Positions 21,063-29,685 of a stretch of DNA of 64,000 bases are shown one piece after another. This DNA comes from Bifidobacterium animalis subsp. animalis ATCC 25527. GTDB lineage: Bacteria; Actinomycetota; Actinomycetes; Actinomycetales; Bifidobacteriaceae. Both the position numbers and the translations under genes were made by a program. The number at the start of each line of letters is the position of its first letter. Position 1 is the stretch's first letter. The notes beneath the pieces were generated by a model. That model did no database searches and was not told the DNA's origin. It saw only the letters and a list, made by a program, of their open reading frames with translations. Location: the NCBI RefSeq assembly GCF_000260715.1, contig NC_017834.1, forward strand, positions 1 to 64,000. The letters run 5' to 3'.

Positions 21063-21585
21063 GGGGGTTCCTTGCATAATCTGCAAATCAAACATTTCAT
21101 ATGTTTGATTATGTGCCTGTTAATGATATGTTTTTCAGTATGAACATCAATTGTGTTATTGCTCACAATTGGTATCCATGTGCTAGTATAGCATGCCAAT
21201 GCTGTAATAATCATTGAGAACAGAGGGTTTTGTCATAATTGCATATTATCTCTGCCGAATTGGTCTGTTCTGTTGATTTGTGAATTGTCGTGTTCTGTCG
21301 ATACTCAAAACGAACACTTACGATGTTCTGTTTTTAAGTTAAACGAACATTGATGTGAACACCTCGGCGTGTCGTGACGCCCCTTCATTATGCGATCCGA
21401 TACGCCACTATATGAAGACACCGTAGCACCCTACCGTATGCGCACAGGGGTACGCATACCATGCCGATCCCGCAGAATGGCTGGTCGAGCAGAACACTGC
21501 CGATACTGTTATGTGACGTCCTTTCGATGCTGCGCCGGTGCTGGTCATTTTCTTCTACCATGAGACCGTCGAGAAATAGGCGCAC
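21063..21585. other. AT-rich intergenic stretch without a clear gene
   Basis: From 21063 to about 21370 the sequence is much richer in A+T than its surroundings and contains GAACA/TGTTC motifs, notably between 21295 and 21360. From 21370 to 21585 I see no coherent reading frame. It probably contains the promoter of the 20637-21062 gene. Confidence 0.4.
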
Positions 21586-21672
21586 ATGACTGACGCTTTG
21601 CCGAATTGGGTGGCGATGCGTCGCGAACTCAGCCGATGCACCATCTTCGAAGTGTCGCGGTTTCACGGCTGA
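21586..21672 (+). pseudogene. Partial copy of the 3' end of the YgjP gene
   Basis: The frame reads MTDALPNWVAMRRELSRCTI and continues FEVSRFHG-stop. The intact gene at 20530-20612 ends MSLVLPNWKELRRELNRCTI then FDVPQSRG-stop, a clear match over about 29 codons. No upstream part of the gene is present, so this is a fragment left by duplication or rearrangement. Confidence 0.75.
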
Positions 21673-22435
21673 TCTACCCTCGTGCGCGAGATGCAGTCAG
21701 TCGATGGTCTGTTTGCGTGTGTAGGTGCGCAGACGGCTCTGCTTTTTGCCGACTGCTGGTTTGTAGCAATCTCGGCGCCACCACGATACAGAATCACACG
21801 GAAGCGATCGAAGGTCGGATGGAAATCCGGCTGTGCGAGTGATAGTTCCTTCATTCGGTTGATCATGAACTGGATGCCCGAACCTTGGCCTTCCACGGCG
21901 GATCCATCGTGATCGCCGCGAATCAACGGCGTCTTCTGTAGCAGTTGCATCAACGTGGTATTGCGGCACCGGGATACACCATTGGTCAGATTCTGCAGTG
22001 TCTTGCCGCCCCACAGATTGCCGGGGCTCGAAATCTCCACACGATCGGAGTACACGTCAATATTCACCGGGTCGTTGCGAAACAATGTGTCGTATTCCCT
22101 GTGTACCACGGCATTGGCGATTGCCTCGCGTAGTACCACAGTTGGAATCTCCGGTACATCGCGCCTTCCGTTCCCCTCGTGAGGGAATAGGTACGCAGAT
22201 TGCGCAGGACGGCTTTGACCGCGTCATCGACCATTTCCTGCAGTCGACCATGGCACTGCACGCGATCGAGGAAGCGGACTTCGTCATCTTGGGATTTGCT
22301 GATGCCCGGATGAACAGCGACATCCACATACAACCGAGGGAAGAACTGCTGTGGATATACGCCTGCGATGAGTAGTCCAGCGAGACGCACATGACCGTTT
22401 TTGTCAAGAATGTTCAAGCGTTCGAGCTGTTGCGT
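21663..22435 (-). pseudogene. AlbA/AAA_4 family putative DNA-binding/ATPase protein, frameshifted and truncated
   Basis: Two minus-strand frames together encode the middle and C-terminal parts of a COG2865-type protein (AlbA_2 plus HATPase_c_4). The upstream frame (about 22435-22165) reads LERLNILDKNGHVRLAGLLI and ends near LRTYSLTRGTEG. The downstream frame (22139-21663) reads VVLREAIANAVVHREY, DRVEISSPGNLWGG and EGQGSGIQFMINRM, the typical HATPase_c_4 landmarks. A frame change lies at about 22140-22165. The N-terminal DNA-binding domain is missing. Such proteins are often found near mobile or defence loci. Confidence 0.75.
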
Positions 22436-22563
22436 TTCGCTGTGTGTACCGCGTAGCGCCTTCTCGCCGCGGTGTGCAGCGCCGATGCCCACGCATGCAT
22501 ATCCGCAATCCCGACATCGTCTCTTTCCAAGGCCGCACAGGCCTTCCCGGACGATGTGTGAAA

Positions 22564-22662
22564 CGGAATGGCGGGTTCCAAAAGCTGATTTTGACACGGA
22601 ATGATGGGTTGTGAAGTCTGATTTCAGCACGGAATGATGGATTGGGATAGTGGGCACGCGCT
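22564..22662. repeat. 33-bp tandem direct repeat (3 units)
   Basis: CGGAATG starts recur at 22564, 22597 and 22630. Each unit reads CGGAATGRYGGGTT and ends in a CTGATTT-type block (third unit partial). On the minus strand they give an imperfect 11-residue repeat (HSVxKSDFxT). The surrounding 22436-23013 interval shows no convincing gene otherwise. Confidence 0.7.
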
Positions 22663-23013
22663 GCACACCACAAGCGCTCGCGGGGCGCGTGAACGTCTAT
22701 AACCGCATATCGCCAACCAAGGCACCATGTGACAGCATTCGCAGGGTTGCTTCCATGCGCATCACAACTGCGCATGGGGTGCAGGAACACACGCACGTCA
22801 CCTTGGGCGGCATCGAGCAGTATGTGCAGATTCGAGGCGAAGACCGGCTAACCCCGTCATCCTGTGGCTGTATGGCGGGCAATGCACCGTGCCCGATTAC
22901 TCGTCACGGAGTGGAGCTGGCGCGCTCAGTGCGCCCACGGCGGAGTGCACGCGCGGGTTTTACGCTCGGCAGTAGCGAATATGAAGACGGCGAATGCGTA
23001 AGGAAGTGGCGGC

Positions 23014-25515
23014 ATGGCACAGACCATCGATATCACCGGCGCGCGCGTGCATAATCTCAAGCGCGTGGATGTGCGGGTGCCAATCGGCAAGATGGTGGCG
23101 GTCGCGGGAGTCTCCGGGTCGGGCAAATCATCGCTCGCGCTCGGCGTGCTCTACGCGGAAGGCTCGCGCCGCTATCTGGAAGGGCTTTCCACGTACACGC
23201 GACGGCGCATCTCGCAAAGCGGCGAGGCGAAACTCGACGCGATCGAGCATGTGCCGCCTGCGCTCGCATTGCATCAGCGTCCGAGCGTGCCCGGCATACG
23301 CAGCACCTTCGGCACCATGAGCGAACTGCTCAATAGTCTGCGGCTCATGACCTCGCGGCTCGGCAATTACACCTGCCCGAACGGCCATATGCTCGACCCG
23401 ACGCCGAACGTGGCGCTCGAACGGCCGATCATCTGCCCGGTGTGCGGGGAGCAGGTGCAGGCGCTCGGTGCGGAGGATCTCGCGTTCAACTCAGGCGGCG
23501 CGTGCCCGACGTGTTCGGGAACCGGCATCGTGCGCACGGTGGACGACTCCACGTTGATCGCAGACCCGAATCTGACGATAGAACAAGGCGCCGTGGCGCC
23601 CTGGCGTTCGCTCATGTGGTCAATCATGGTCGACGTATGCCGCGAAATGGGCGTGCGCACTGACGTGCCGTACAAGGATCTCACCGAGCATGAGAAGGAG
23701 ATTGTGCTCCACGGACCGGCCGAGAAACGGCATATTATCTACCATTCGAAGAAAGAGAACCGTGCCGGCGAGCTTGACTTCACCTATTTCAGCGCCGAAC
23801 GTACCGTGCTCAACGCGCTCGACAAAGCCAAGGACGCCAAGGCGCTGAAACGCGTGGAACCGTTCATCACCGAGGAGCCATGCCCGGACTGCCACGGCAC
23901 GCGACTCAACAAACGCGCACGCACACTGCCAGTGGATGGCAAGACGTTGCCCGAGCAGTGCGCGATGCAGCTCGACGATCTCGCGCAGTGGGTGCGGACC
24001 GTACCCGCCGCGATGCCAGATGATATGCATGAGATGGCGCAGTCGATCGTCGACGAGTTCACGCGCACCGCACGGCGTCTGCTCGAACTCGGACTCGGCT
24101 ATCTCACGCTCGACCGTGCGGGCTCCACGCTGTCGACCGGCGAACGCCAGCGCATCCAGCTCGCGCGAGCGGTGCGCAGTGAGCTCACCGGCGCGATGTA
24201 CGTGCTCGACGAGCCGTCAATCGGCTTGCATCCGGCGAATGTGGACGGTCTGCTCGGCGTGATGCGCGATCTGAAAGCGCAGGGAAACACTGTGGTCGTC
24301 GTCGATCATGACACCCGCGTACTGCGCGACACCGACTGGATCATCGAAATGGGCCCGGGCGCGGGATCGCATGGCGGCACTGTGATCGCGCAGGGTACGG
24401 TGAGTGACATCGAAGGCAACCCGCACTCGCTTATCGCTCCGTTCCTTGCGAGCGAGCGTTCTCAGATCGTGCGCCCGCAAGCGCCCGCGAACCAGGTGTT
24501 CGACGAAGGCGCGATCGAAATCAGAACGTCGCCGCTGCACACCGTGCACGCCTTGGATGCGCGCGTGCCGAAACACCGTCTCACTGTGGTCACCGGCGTC
24601 TCGGGCTCCGGTAAGACCACGCTCGTGCTTGAGAGTCTGGTGCCCGCGCTCACTGCGAAGATTGCCGGCGAACGCCTGCCTGAACATGTGCGCGCGCTCG
24701 ATGCGCCGGGAATCGATCGCGTCACGATGATTGATGCGACGCCGATTGGCGCGAACGTGCGCTCCACCGTAGCTACCTACAGCGGTGTGCTCGACGACTT
24801 GCGGCGGCTGTATGCGCGTACGGACGCGGCGAAGGCGCGCGGACTCAAGGCGGGCGCGTTCTCGTACAACACCGGTTCGTTGCGCTGCCCGACCTGCGAT
24901 GGCACCGGGCAGATCACACTCGACGTGCAGTTCCTGCCCGACGTGGACATCGACTGCCCGGATTGCCACGGCACACGCTACGGCGATGCAGCGGGCGAGA
25001 TCACCTGGACGCCGAAGAACGGGCGCAAGCCAGTGTCGTTGCCGGATCTGCTCGCGATGACGGTGGACGAGGCGCGCGACATCTTCGCCGACACCGGCCA
25101 ACGCCGTCTGCGCACCAAGCTCGCGACACTGCACGAACTCGGCATCGGGTACCTGACGTTGGGCGAGAGCACGCCGGCGCTCTCCGGCGGCGAAGCGCAG
25201 CGCCTCAAGCTCGCGAGTGAAATGGGCCGCGCGCAGGATGGCACGCTGTTCGTGTTCGACGAGCCGACGATCGGCTTGCATCCGCTTGACGTGCGCACGC
25301 TGATTGGCGTGTTCCAGAAGCTCATTGACCACGGTGCGAGCGTGCTCGTGATCGAACACGACCTCGACATGATCGCGAACGCGGACTGGATCATCGACAT
25401 GGGCCCAGGCGGCGGCGAGAATGGCGGTGAGATCGTGGCCACCGGTACGCCGAAGCAGATCGCCGAGAATCTGCTCAGCGTGACCGGACGCTATCTCAAG
25501 CCCTGCGTGGAGTGA
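23014..25515 (+). CDS. UvrA-like excinuclease ATPase (UvrA2 type, lacks UvrB-binding domain)
   Basis: The 833-aa product is a tandem ABC ATPase of the UvrA family. Walker A motifs are GVSGSGKSS (near residue 33) and GVSGSGKTT (near 528). Signatures are LSTGERQR (first, atypical) and LSGGEAQR (second). CxxC zinc modules are present (CPVC..., CPTCSGTG; CPTCDGTG, CPDCHGTR). After IRSTFGTMSELLNSLRLM it goes almost directly to the zinc module, so the ~100-residue UvrB-binding domain of canonical UvrA is absent. This marks it as UvrA2/DrrC-like, often tied to tolerance of DNA-binding drugs rather than standard excision repair. ATG 23014 follows AAGGAAGTGG. Confidence 0.92.
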   Translation: MAQTIDITGARVHNLKRVDVRVPIGKMVAVAGVSGSGKSSLALGVLYAEGSRRYLEGLSTYTRRRISQSGEAKLDAIEHVPPALALHQRPSVPGIRSTFGTMSELLNSLRLMTSRLGNYTCPNGHMLDPTPNVALERPIICPVCGEQVQALGAEDLAFNSGGACPTCSGTGIVRTVDDSTLIADPNLTIEQGAVAPWRSLMWSIMVDVCREMGVRTDVPYKDLTEHEKEIVLHGPAEKRHIIYHSKKENRAGELDFTYFSAERTVLNALDKAKDAKALKRVEPFITEEPCPDCHGTRLNKRARTLPVDGKTLPEQCAMQLDDLAQWVRTVPAAMPDDMHEMAQSIVDEFTRTARRLLELGLGYLTLDRAGSTLSTGERQRIQLARAVRSELTGAMYVLDEPSIGLHPANVDGLLGVMRDLKAQGNTVVVVDHDTRVLRDTDWIIEMGPGAGSHGGTVIAQGTVSDIEGNPHSLIAPFLASERSQIVRPQAPANQVFDEGAIEIRTSPLHTVHALDARVPKHRLTVVTGVSGSGKTTLVLESLVPALTAKIAGERLPEHVRALDAPGIDRVTMIDATPIGANVRSTVATYSGVLDDLRRLYARTDAAKARGLKAGAFSYNTGSLRCPTCDGTGQITLDVQFLPDVDIDCPDCHGTRYGDAAGEITWTPKNGRKPVSLPDLLAMTVDEARDIFADTGQRRLRTKLATLHELGIGYLTLGESTPALSGGEAQRLKLASEMGRAQDGTLFVFDEPTIGLHPLDVRTLIGVFQKLIDHGASVLVIEHDLDMIANADWIIDMGPGGGENGGEIVATGTPKQIAENLLSVTGRYLKPCVE

Positions 25516-25527
25516 GTGCCGCTTTCA

Positions 25528-25838
25528 CGGAGGCGTCCGTAAGCCGTGCCGTTTCTGGGTGCGGTGATGGCAGATTTTGCGGAAGCCTCCGTGCGTTTGA
25601 CTGCAGTGGAGGTTGTTTGTGGTCGTTCTTGCGGATGCTTCCGAAGCCGTGCTGTAGAGAGCTCCTGCGGTGGTCGGTTTCTCGGAAGCTTCCGTAAACT
25701 GTGCCGTGAGAGACTTCTTTTGTGGTCGATTCCACGGAAGTCTCCGTGAGATATGCCGTAGATGGAGGCTTTCGTGGTCATTTACACGGAAGTTTCTGCG
25801 AATTCGACCGCGGAACAGGTGGTCTGTGGAAAATCTGC
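25528..25838 (+). repeat. 52-bp tandem array 2 (6 units)
   Basis: Cores start at 25528, 25580, 25632, 25683, 25735 and 25787. The single 51-bp interval coincides with a missing base in the third unit (CCGAAGCC). The array begins 13 bp after the uvrA-like stop and ends against the methyltransferase leader. Later parts of the units share TGTGGTCG. Confidence 0.9.
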
Positions 25839-25924
25839 GGCACTATACATGCGTATTCGATATGATGAGGCGTACCTGCCGTGCAATCACGCGGCGGGAC
25901 GGGCGAAGAAATGGCAGCGTGGAC

Positions 25925-26680
25925 ATGGATTACCAAAGTGAGAATGCGCAGACAATAGACCGCTGGGTTGACGAGGGTTGGCAGTGGGGAGTGCCGATCT
26001 CGCATGACGCATTCGTGGATGCGCAGCACGGCAGCTGGAACATTCTGCTCACGCCCACGAAACCGGTGCCGCATGAGTGGGTCGGCGATGTGCGCGGCAA
26101 ACGCGTGCTGGGATTGGCAAGCGGCGGCGCGCAGCAGATGCCGGTCATGGCCGCGCTCGGTGCACAGTGCACGGTGCTCGACTATTCGTCGCGCCAATGC
26201 GAGCGTGAGTACGAGGTCGCAGATCGCGAGGGCTACGACATCGAAGTGATTCAGGCGGACATGACGCAGCCGTTGCCGTTTGCAGATGAGAGCTTCGACC
26301 TGATTATCAATCCGGTGTCGAACTGCTACATCGAGCAGGTGAAACCGGTGTTCCGCGAATGCTACCGCGTGCTCAAGCCGGGCGGTTCACTCATTGGCGG
26401 CTACGACAACGGCATCAACTACATCTTCGACAACGAGGAGACCACACTGACGTATGCGCTGCCGTTCAATCCGCTCCACGACGAGCGTGCACGGCAGATG
26501 CTGCTCGACGAAGACGCCGGCATGCAGTTCTCGCACACGCTCGACGAACAGATCGGCGGCCAGCTCGAAGCGGGATTCACACTGCGCGCGCTGTATGAGG
26601 ACACGAACGGGGAGGGGAATCTGCACGAACACCATGTGCCGACCTTCGTGGCCACGTGGAGCATGAAGCCGGCGCGGTGA
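25925..26680 (+). CDS. Class I SAM-dependent methyltransferase
   Basis: The 251-aa product has a Rossmann methyltransferase core: motif I VLGLASGGAQQMPV near residue 63, motif II acidic VLDYSS, motif III QADMTQPLPFADESFD, and the motif IV-V segment VFRECYRVLKPGGSL. It resembles Methyltransf_11 small-molecule or tRNA-type enzymes; the substrate is unknown. I chose ATG 25925 (MDYQSENAQ) because homology with the duplicate at 31491 starts there; GTG 25919 is in frame. A 52-bp array lies directly upstream. The whole unit is duplicated at 31388-32060, where it is broken. Confidence 0.88.
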   Translation: MDYQSENAQTIDRWVDEGWQWGVPISHDAFVDAQHGSWNILLTPTKPVPHEWVGDVRGKRVLGLASGGAQQMPVMAALGAQCTVLDYSSRQCEREYEVADREGYDIEVIQADMTQPLPFADESFDLIINPVSNCYIEQVKPVFRECYRVLKPGGSLIGGYDNGINYIFDNEETTLTYALPFNPLHDERARQMLLDEDAGMQFSHTLDEQIGGQLEAGFTLRALYEDTNGEGNLHEHHVPTFVATWSMKPAR

Positions 26681-26702
26681 GTGCGAATTCGGTCCGGATA
26701 GA

Positions 26703-26740
26703 GAAAAGGCCGGGATCTGCGGTGCTTGCAAATCCCGGCC
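26703..26740 (-). terminator. Minus-strand terminator, copy 1
   Basis: Read on the minus strand, GGCCGGGAT pairs with ATCCCGGCC around a 15-base loop and is followed by TTTTCTC. On the plus strand there is no T run, so it points to a transcript leaving the minus strand, antisense to the methyltransferase end. Copy 2 is at 31872-31908. Confidence 0.6.
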
Positions 26741-26827
26741 CCCCCGAGAAGAGAAGGAGGAAGGTGTTCAGTTGTGTCAGTCCGCGATGTGTGGCTCGGT
26801 TTCCTTCGCCGCGCTTCGTGAGCTGAT
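26703..26827 (-). ncRNA. Candidate small RNA with anti-Shine-Dalgarno CU tract, copy 1
   Basis: A -10-like TATAGT (26834-26839 read on the minus strand) lies about 125 nt before the minus-strand terminator. The interval contains CCTTCCTCCTTC, complementary to Shine-Dalgarno sequences, and no conserved reading frame: indels between copies 1 and 2 break any frame while the CU tract, the hairpin and the TATAGT are kept. The -35 box is poor. Transcription is not demonstrated. Confidence 0.3.
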
Positions 26828-27018
26828 GACTCCACTATAGACGCGCGCATCTTGGAGAACGGATGACGCATGCTGAAGAAACTCTAGGAATCTGCGCAGG
26901 ATTGCCTTGGCGTGCGGAATCTGTTAGCCAATGGCGTGAAGTGGAACGGCACGCCTGTACTGACTGTTAATAGTGACAACAGTGTGAACCAATCGCACAT
27001 CGAGTACAGGAGGTCGGC

Positions 27019-27618
27019 ATGGCACAGCTCACCAATGAGGAACGTATCGAAGTGAACGACGGTCGCGAAATGAAAGTGCTGATGATCGTCGGATCGCTGC
27101 GCAAGAACTCGTTCAACAAGCAGCTTGCGGCAATGGCGGAGCAGGAGCTCGGCGACCGCGCGTCGGTGAGCGTGCTTGATTGGAGCGAGGTGCCGGTGTT
27201 CAATCAGGACGAGGAATTCCCCACGCCCAAGTCGGTCGCCGAGGCGCGCGTTGCGGTGAACGAGGCGGATGCGATCTGGATTTTCACGCCCGAGTACAAC
27301 CATAGTGTGCCGGGGTCGCTGAAGAATCTGTTCGACTGGCTGTCGCGACCGCTCGAAGATGGCACGCCGTCAGTGCTCACCGGCAAAGTGATGACGATGA
27401 GCGGCGTGGGCGGTCTGAACACGCTGCGGTACGCGTTCGCGGCGTGGATGCCCTCGCTCACCCTGTTCAAAATGCGCATTGTGCCGGTGCCGTTCACGGG
27501 CGTCACACTCAACCGCGAGATGTTCAGCACCGATAAGCTCGAACTGAACGCGGCGATGCGCACGTCGCTAAAATACCAGGCCGACGCCACGTTGCAGGCG
27601 ATTGCCGAGGCCGAGTAG
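27019..27618 (+). CDS. NADPH-dependent FMN reductase
   Basis: The 199-aa product is a flavodoxin-fold NADPH:FMN reductase. The phosphate-binding loop is GSLRKNSFNKQLA (near residues 25-37) and the flavin-contact segment is FTPEYNHSVPGSLKN (near 93-107). GGAGG lies seven bases before ATG 27019; an internal ATG at 27070 would remove a 17-residue polar leader. It is monocistronic, followed by a two-unit 52-bp array and a palindromic repeat. It probably supplies reduced flavin or acts as a quinone/azo reductase in the cytosol. Confidence 0.9.
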   Translation: MAQLTNEERIEVNDGREMKVLMIVGSLRKNSFNKQLAAMAEQELGDRASVSVLDWSEVPVFNQDEEFPTPKSVAEARVAVNEADAIWIFTPEYNHSVPGSLKNLFDWLSRPLEDGTPSVLTGKVMTMSGVGGLNTLRYAFAAWMPSLTLFKMRIVPVPFTGVTLNREMFSTDKLELNAAMRTSLKYQADATLQAIAEAE

Positions 27619-27654
27619 CGGCAGTCGGCGCGGCTTGCTTTGCGGCCGGTTTTG

Positions 27655-27735
27655 CGGAAGCTTCCGTGAGCCGTGCCGCGGATTGGTCTGGGAATGGCAT
27701 GTCTTACTGGAGCTTCCGTGAAACACGCCATTCTT
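27655..27735 (+). repeat. 52-bp array 3 (2 units)
   Basis: Cores at 27655 (CGGAAGCTTCCG) and 27707 (TGGAGCTTCCG variant) are exactly 52 bp apart. The array begins 36 bp after the FMN reductase stop and is followed by palindromic repeat copy 3. Confidence 0.85.
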
Positions 27736-27737
27736 CT

Positions 27738-27785
27738 TGCGTAAAAGGAGACAATTGACGCCTAGATTTTGACTCTTTTTACGCA
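27738..27785 (+). repeat. TGCGTAAAA palindromic repeat, copy 3
   Basis: The 48-bp element runs from TGCGTAAAAGGAGAC to GACTCTTTTTACGCA, between the FMN reductase and the lipoprotein gene (both +). It abuts array 3. Confidence 0.9.
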
Positions 27786-27938
27786 GATAAAATCTTTCGA
27801 TAGGTTTCTAAGAACGTTCTGTGCATGCGCCTTACCTTCTCACGGCATGCGTGTTTATATGCGGTTTTATTGACAAAACTGTTGTATATATATATAATCA
27901 AATTGGCAGATTTCTATTTGCTTGAGAAGGTGATTGCA

Positions 27939-28538
27939 ATGAGGCAATGGCGGGGAATCGTTAGCGTGATTGCGGCGATGGCGATGATTGGGGGATTCGC
28001 AGGTTGTGGACTGTCGCAGGAGCAGGCAGGGTTTTCGAAATCCCCGCAAAGCTCGCAGACGGCGACAGGCGGAGCAAGCGGGGGAATAGGCAACATGGAA
28101 TCAGAGCATCATATTCTTCCTAGTTCCGATGTTGAGGAACTTGAGCTCAGATTGGAATCAATCGGCGAATCCACGGCGACAGGGAATCTGACTTTGCTTG
28201 GGGAGCTGCATCCGACGGCCAGCTACACGGAACGCGATGGCGGTAGGGGCATGCTCAGTCTACAGAATCAGGATGAGCTCACGTTCAGTGATTGCAAATC
28301 GTACATGCTCAGCGTGTTGTGCATGGGTGAGGGCAGTGTGAGCATCGAGTGGACACTCGGAACGCAAAGTGAGCAGCGGAATCTGGAATGTGCGCCGAAG
28401 ATAGCCGAAACGGCATTGGGTATGAGCAATGTGAATGCGAAAAGCAGCACGGTGAAAATTGTGGCGAAAGAGGGATCGAAAGCGGAGATTGCCTATCGGC
28501 TCGACGAGATTGGCAAACCCGGCGTCGTTGTCGACTGA
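27939..28538 (+). CDS. Putative lipoprotein of unknown function
   Basis: The 199-aa product begins with a basic n-region and a hydrophobic stretch ending in the lipobox-like FAGC (Cys near residue 23), so it is probably lipid-anchored outside the membrane. The mature part is Ser/Gly/Gln-rich at first, then contains two Cys and no domain I recognise. ATG 27939 is supported by GAAGGTG nine bases upstream; the open frame extends to 27825 but lacks such a site. The upstream 27790-27938 DNA is AT-rich (TATATATATA), probably the promoter. Confidence 0.75.
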   Translation: MRQWRGIVSVIAAMAMIGGFAGCGLSQEQAGFSKSPQSSQTATGGASGGIGNMESEHHILPSSDVEELELRLESIGESTATGNLTLLGELHPTASYTERDGGRGMLSLQNQDELTFSDCKSYMLSVLCMGEGSVSIEWTLGTQSEQRNLECAPKIAETALGMSNVNAKSSTVKIVAKEGSKAEIAYRLDEIGKPGVVVD

Positions 28539-28584
28539 CTGAGATTGGCTCATTCTCTGGCGTGAGATGTGTATGGCGTTTGTT

Positions 28585-28631
28585 TGCGTAAAAAGAGTCG
28601 GTGAGAAAGATTATTTGACTCTTTTTACGCA
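28585..28631 (+). repeat. TGCGTAAAA palindromic repeat, copy 4
   Basis: The 47-bp element (TGCGTAAAAAGAGTC to GACTCTTTTTACGCA) lies between the convergent lipoprotein (+) and PIN (-) genes, a position that suits a bidirectional terminator. Confidence 0.9.
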
Positions 28632-28667
28632 GAGCATGTTGTGCCGGGTCGCCTTTAAGTGGAATGA

Positions 28668-29222
28668 TTACATATTTTGATTCCGAATTGCACTGGCGAA
28701 CATTGGCATTCCGGTTTGTGCTAGATGATTAAGTTCCTCCTGCATAGTACGAGGGGGATTCTTCTTGGAGTCCACTAGATAATTCATGGCTTCCATACAC
28801 AGTTTATGCTGCTGCGATGCCAGCCATGTGAGAAAATCGTCGGGGTGCAGGGCCGTTAATCCCATTGTCTCCAGTTGCTCGTTTGGAAAATCCTTGAGGT
28901 TAAACGTGATGATGAATTCGGCGTTTCCGTTGTAGGCGGCGGTGACCACATGTCTATCGTCGACGTCAGGAATGACCGCTGCAGTGCAGAGTGGGGGTTG
29001 TGGCGATGACAGGTAGGCCGAATCGATAGTGCGAATCTGTTCAATGTATCTCATCACAAAATCAGATGTTTTCCCTAGTTTGTCAATGAATGTGCGTGTA
29101 GCTTCCTGAAGCACTTCTTCGGAGAAAATGGGCGAGAACAGATTGAAATCGGCAAAGGTGAGGAGAACATCGGTGAGCCAGACGTGCGGAAAGACATTCG
29201 CATCCAGAAACGCAATGGTCAT
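28668..29222 (-). CDS. PIN-domain ribonuclease (VapC-like toxin)
   Basis: The 184-aa product has a PIN fold: FLDANVF at the N-terminus with the first catalytic Asp, an acidic EEVLQEA helix, and DVDDRHVVTAA with the later acidic residues. PIN toxins cleave tRNA or rRNA and are neutralised by a cognate antitoxin. It is longer than typical VapC (about 130-140 aa) because of a ~50-residue C-terminal region, as in the COG1569/PIN_3 group. It lies 12 bp downstream of an HTH gene in the same direction, forming a toxin-antitoxin-like pair. Confidence 0.85.
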   Translation of the reverse strand: MTIAFLDANVFPHVWLTDVLLTFADFNLFSPIFSEEVLQEATRTFIDKLGKTSDFVMRYIEQIRTIDSAYLSSPQPPLCTAAVIPDVDDRHVVTAAYNGNAEFIITFNLKDFPNEQLETMGLTALHPDDFLTWLASQQHKLCMEAMNYLVDSKKNPPRTMQEELNHLAQTGMPMFASAIRNQNM

Positions 29223-29234
29223 TGCTGCAGACCG

Positions 29235-29672
29235 TTATTCAAACTGAGTGAGATATGTGGCGTAGTCGACAGCGTCGAGATTGCCTTCCGAAGCAATCTC
29301 TTGCATGTTTCTGAGATGATCACGATGGCGTTTATGTGCATTTTCCCGGTAAGCGAGCACATTCGCGCGGCTTACCCAACGGTTCCCTCTTTCTGTGTAG
29401 CGCACGTAGGGAATCTCTCCGGCGTCCAGAATGCGCCCCACCGTTTTTGAAGATACGCCGAGAATATGCGCGGCCTCGCCGGTGGTGAGAAGATCGTCGG
29501 CTTCGGTGGAATCGTCGTGGGGAATCGCCGTTTCCGGAGTATTTTCCGTCAATGCTTGCATCACCAGTTCCAGTGTTGATTCGTCGAGCACATACGCCTT
29601 CCCATCGCCGACGGTAAGGTAGGCCGTGCCGCTTTGCACATGCGAGATGGGAATCGCTTCGATGGTCATCAT
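29235..29672 (-). CDS. Excisionase-type HTH protein, likely antitoxin of the PIN toxin
   Basis: The 145-aa product has an N-terminal beta-rich region of about 50 residues and then an excisionase-like HTH (LLTTGEAAHILGVSSKTVGR...YVRYTERGNRWVS). Similar HTH-PIN pairs form type II toxin-antitoxin systems, in which the first gene encodes the antitoxin and represses the operon. CAGGAAACT lies just before ATG 29672; the second codon is also ATG. A 10-bp dyad overlaps the presumed promoter 14 bp upstream. The pairing is inferred from order, spacing and domain types. Confidence 0.82.
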   Translation of the reverse strand: MMTIEAIPISHVQSGTAYLTVGDGKAYVLDESTLELVMQALTENTPETAIPHDDSTEADDLLTTGEAAHILGVSSKTVGRILDAGEIPYVRYTERGNRWVSRANVLAYRENAHKRHRDHLRNMQEIASEGNLDAVDYATYLTQFE

Positions 29673-29685
29673 AGTTTCCTGTCTG

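Noticed and set aside
26761..26825. Leader peptide after the GGAGGAAGGTG site (plus strand)
   Set aside because: The frame is broken by an indel in the second copy at 31930-31990, so it is not conserved as protein.
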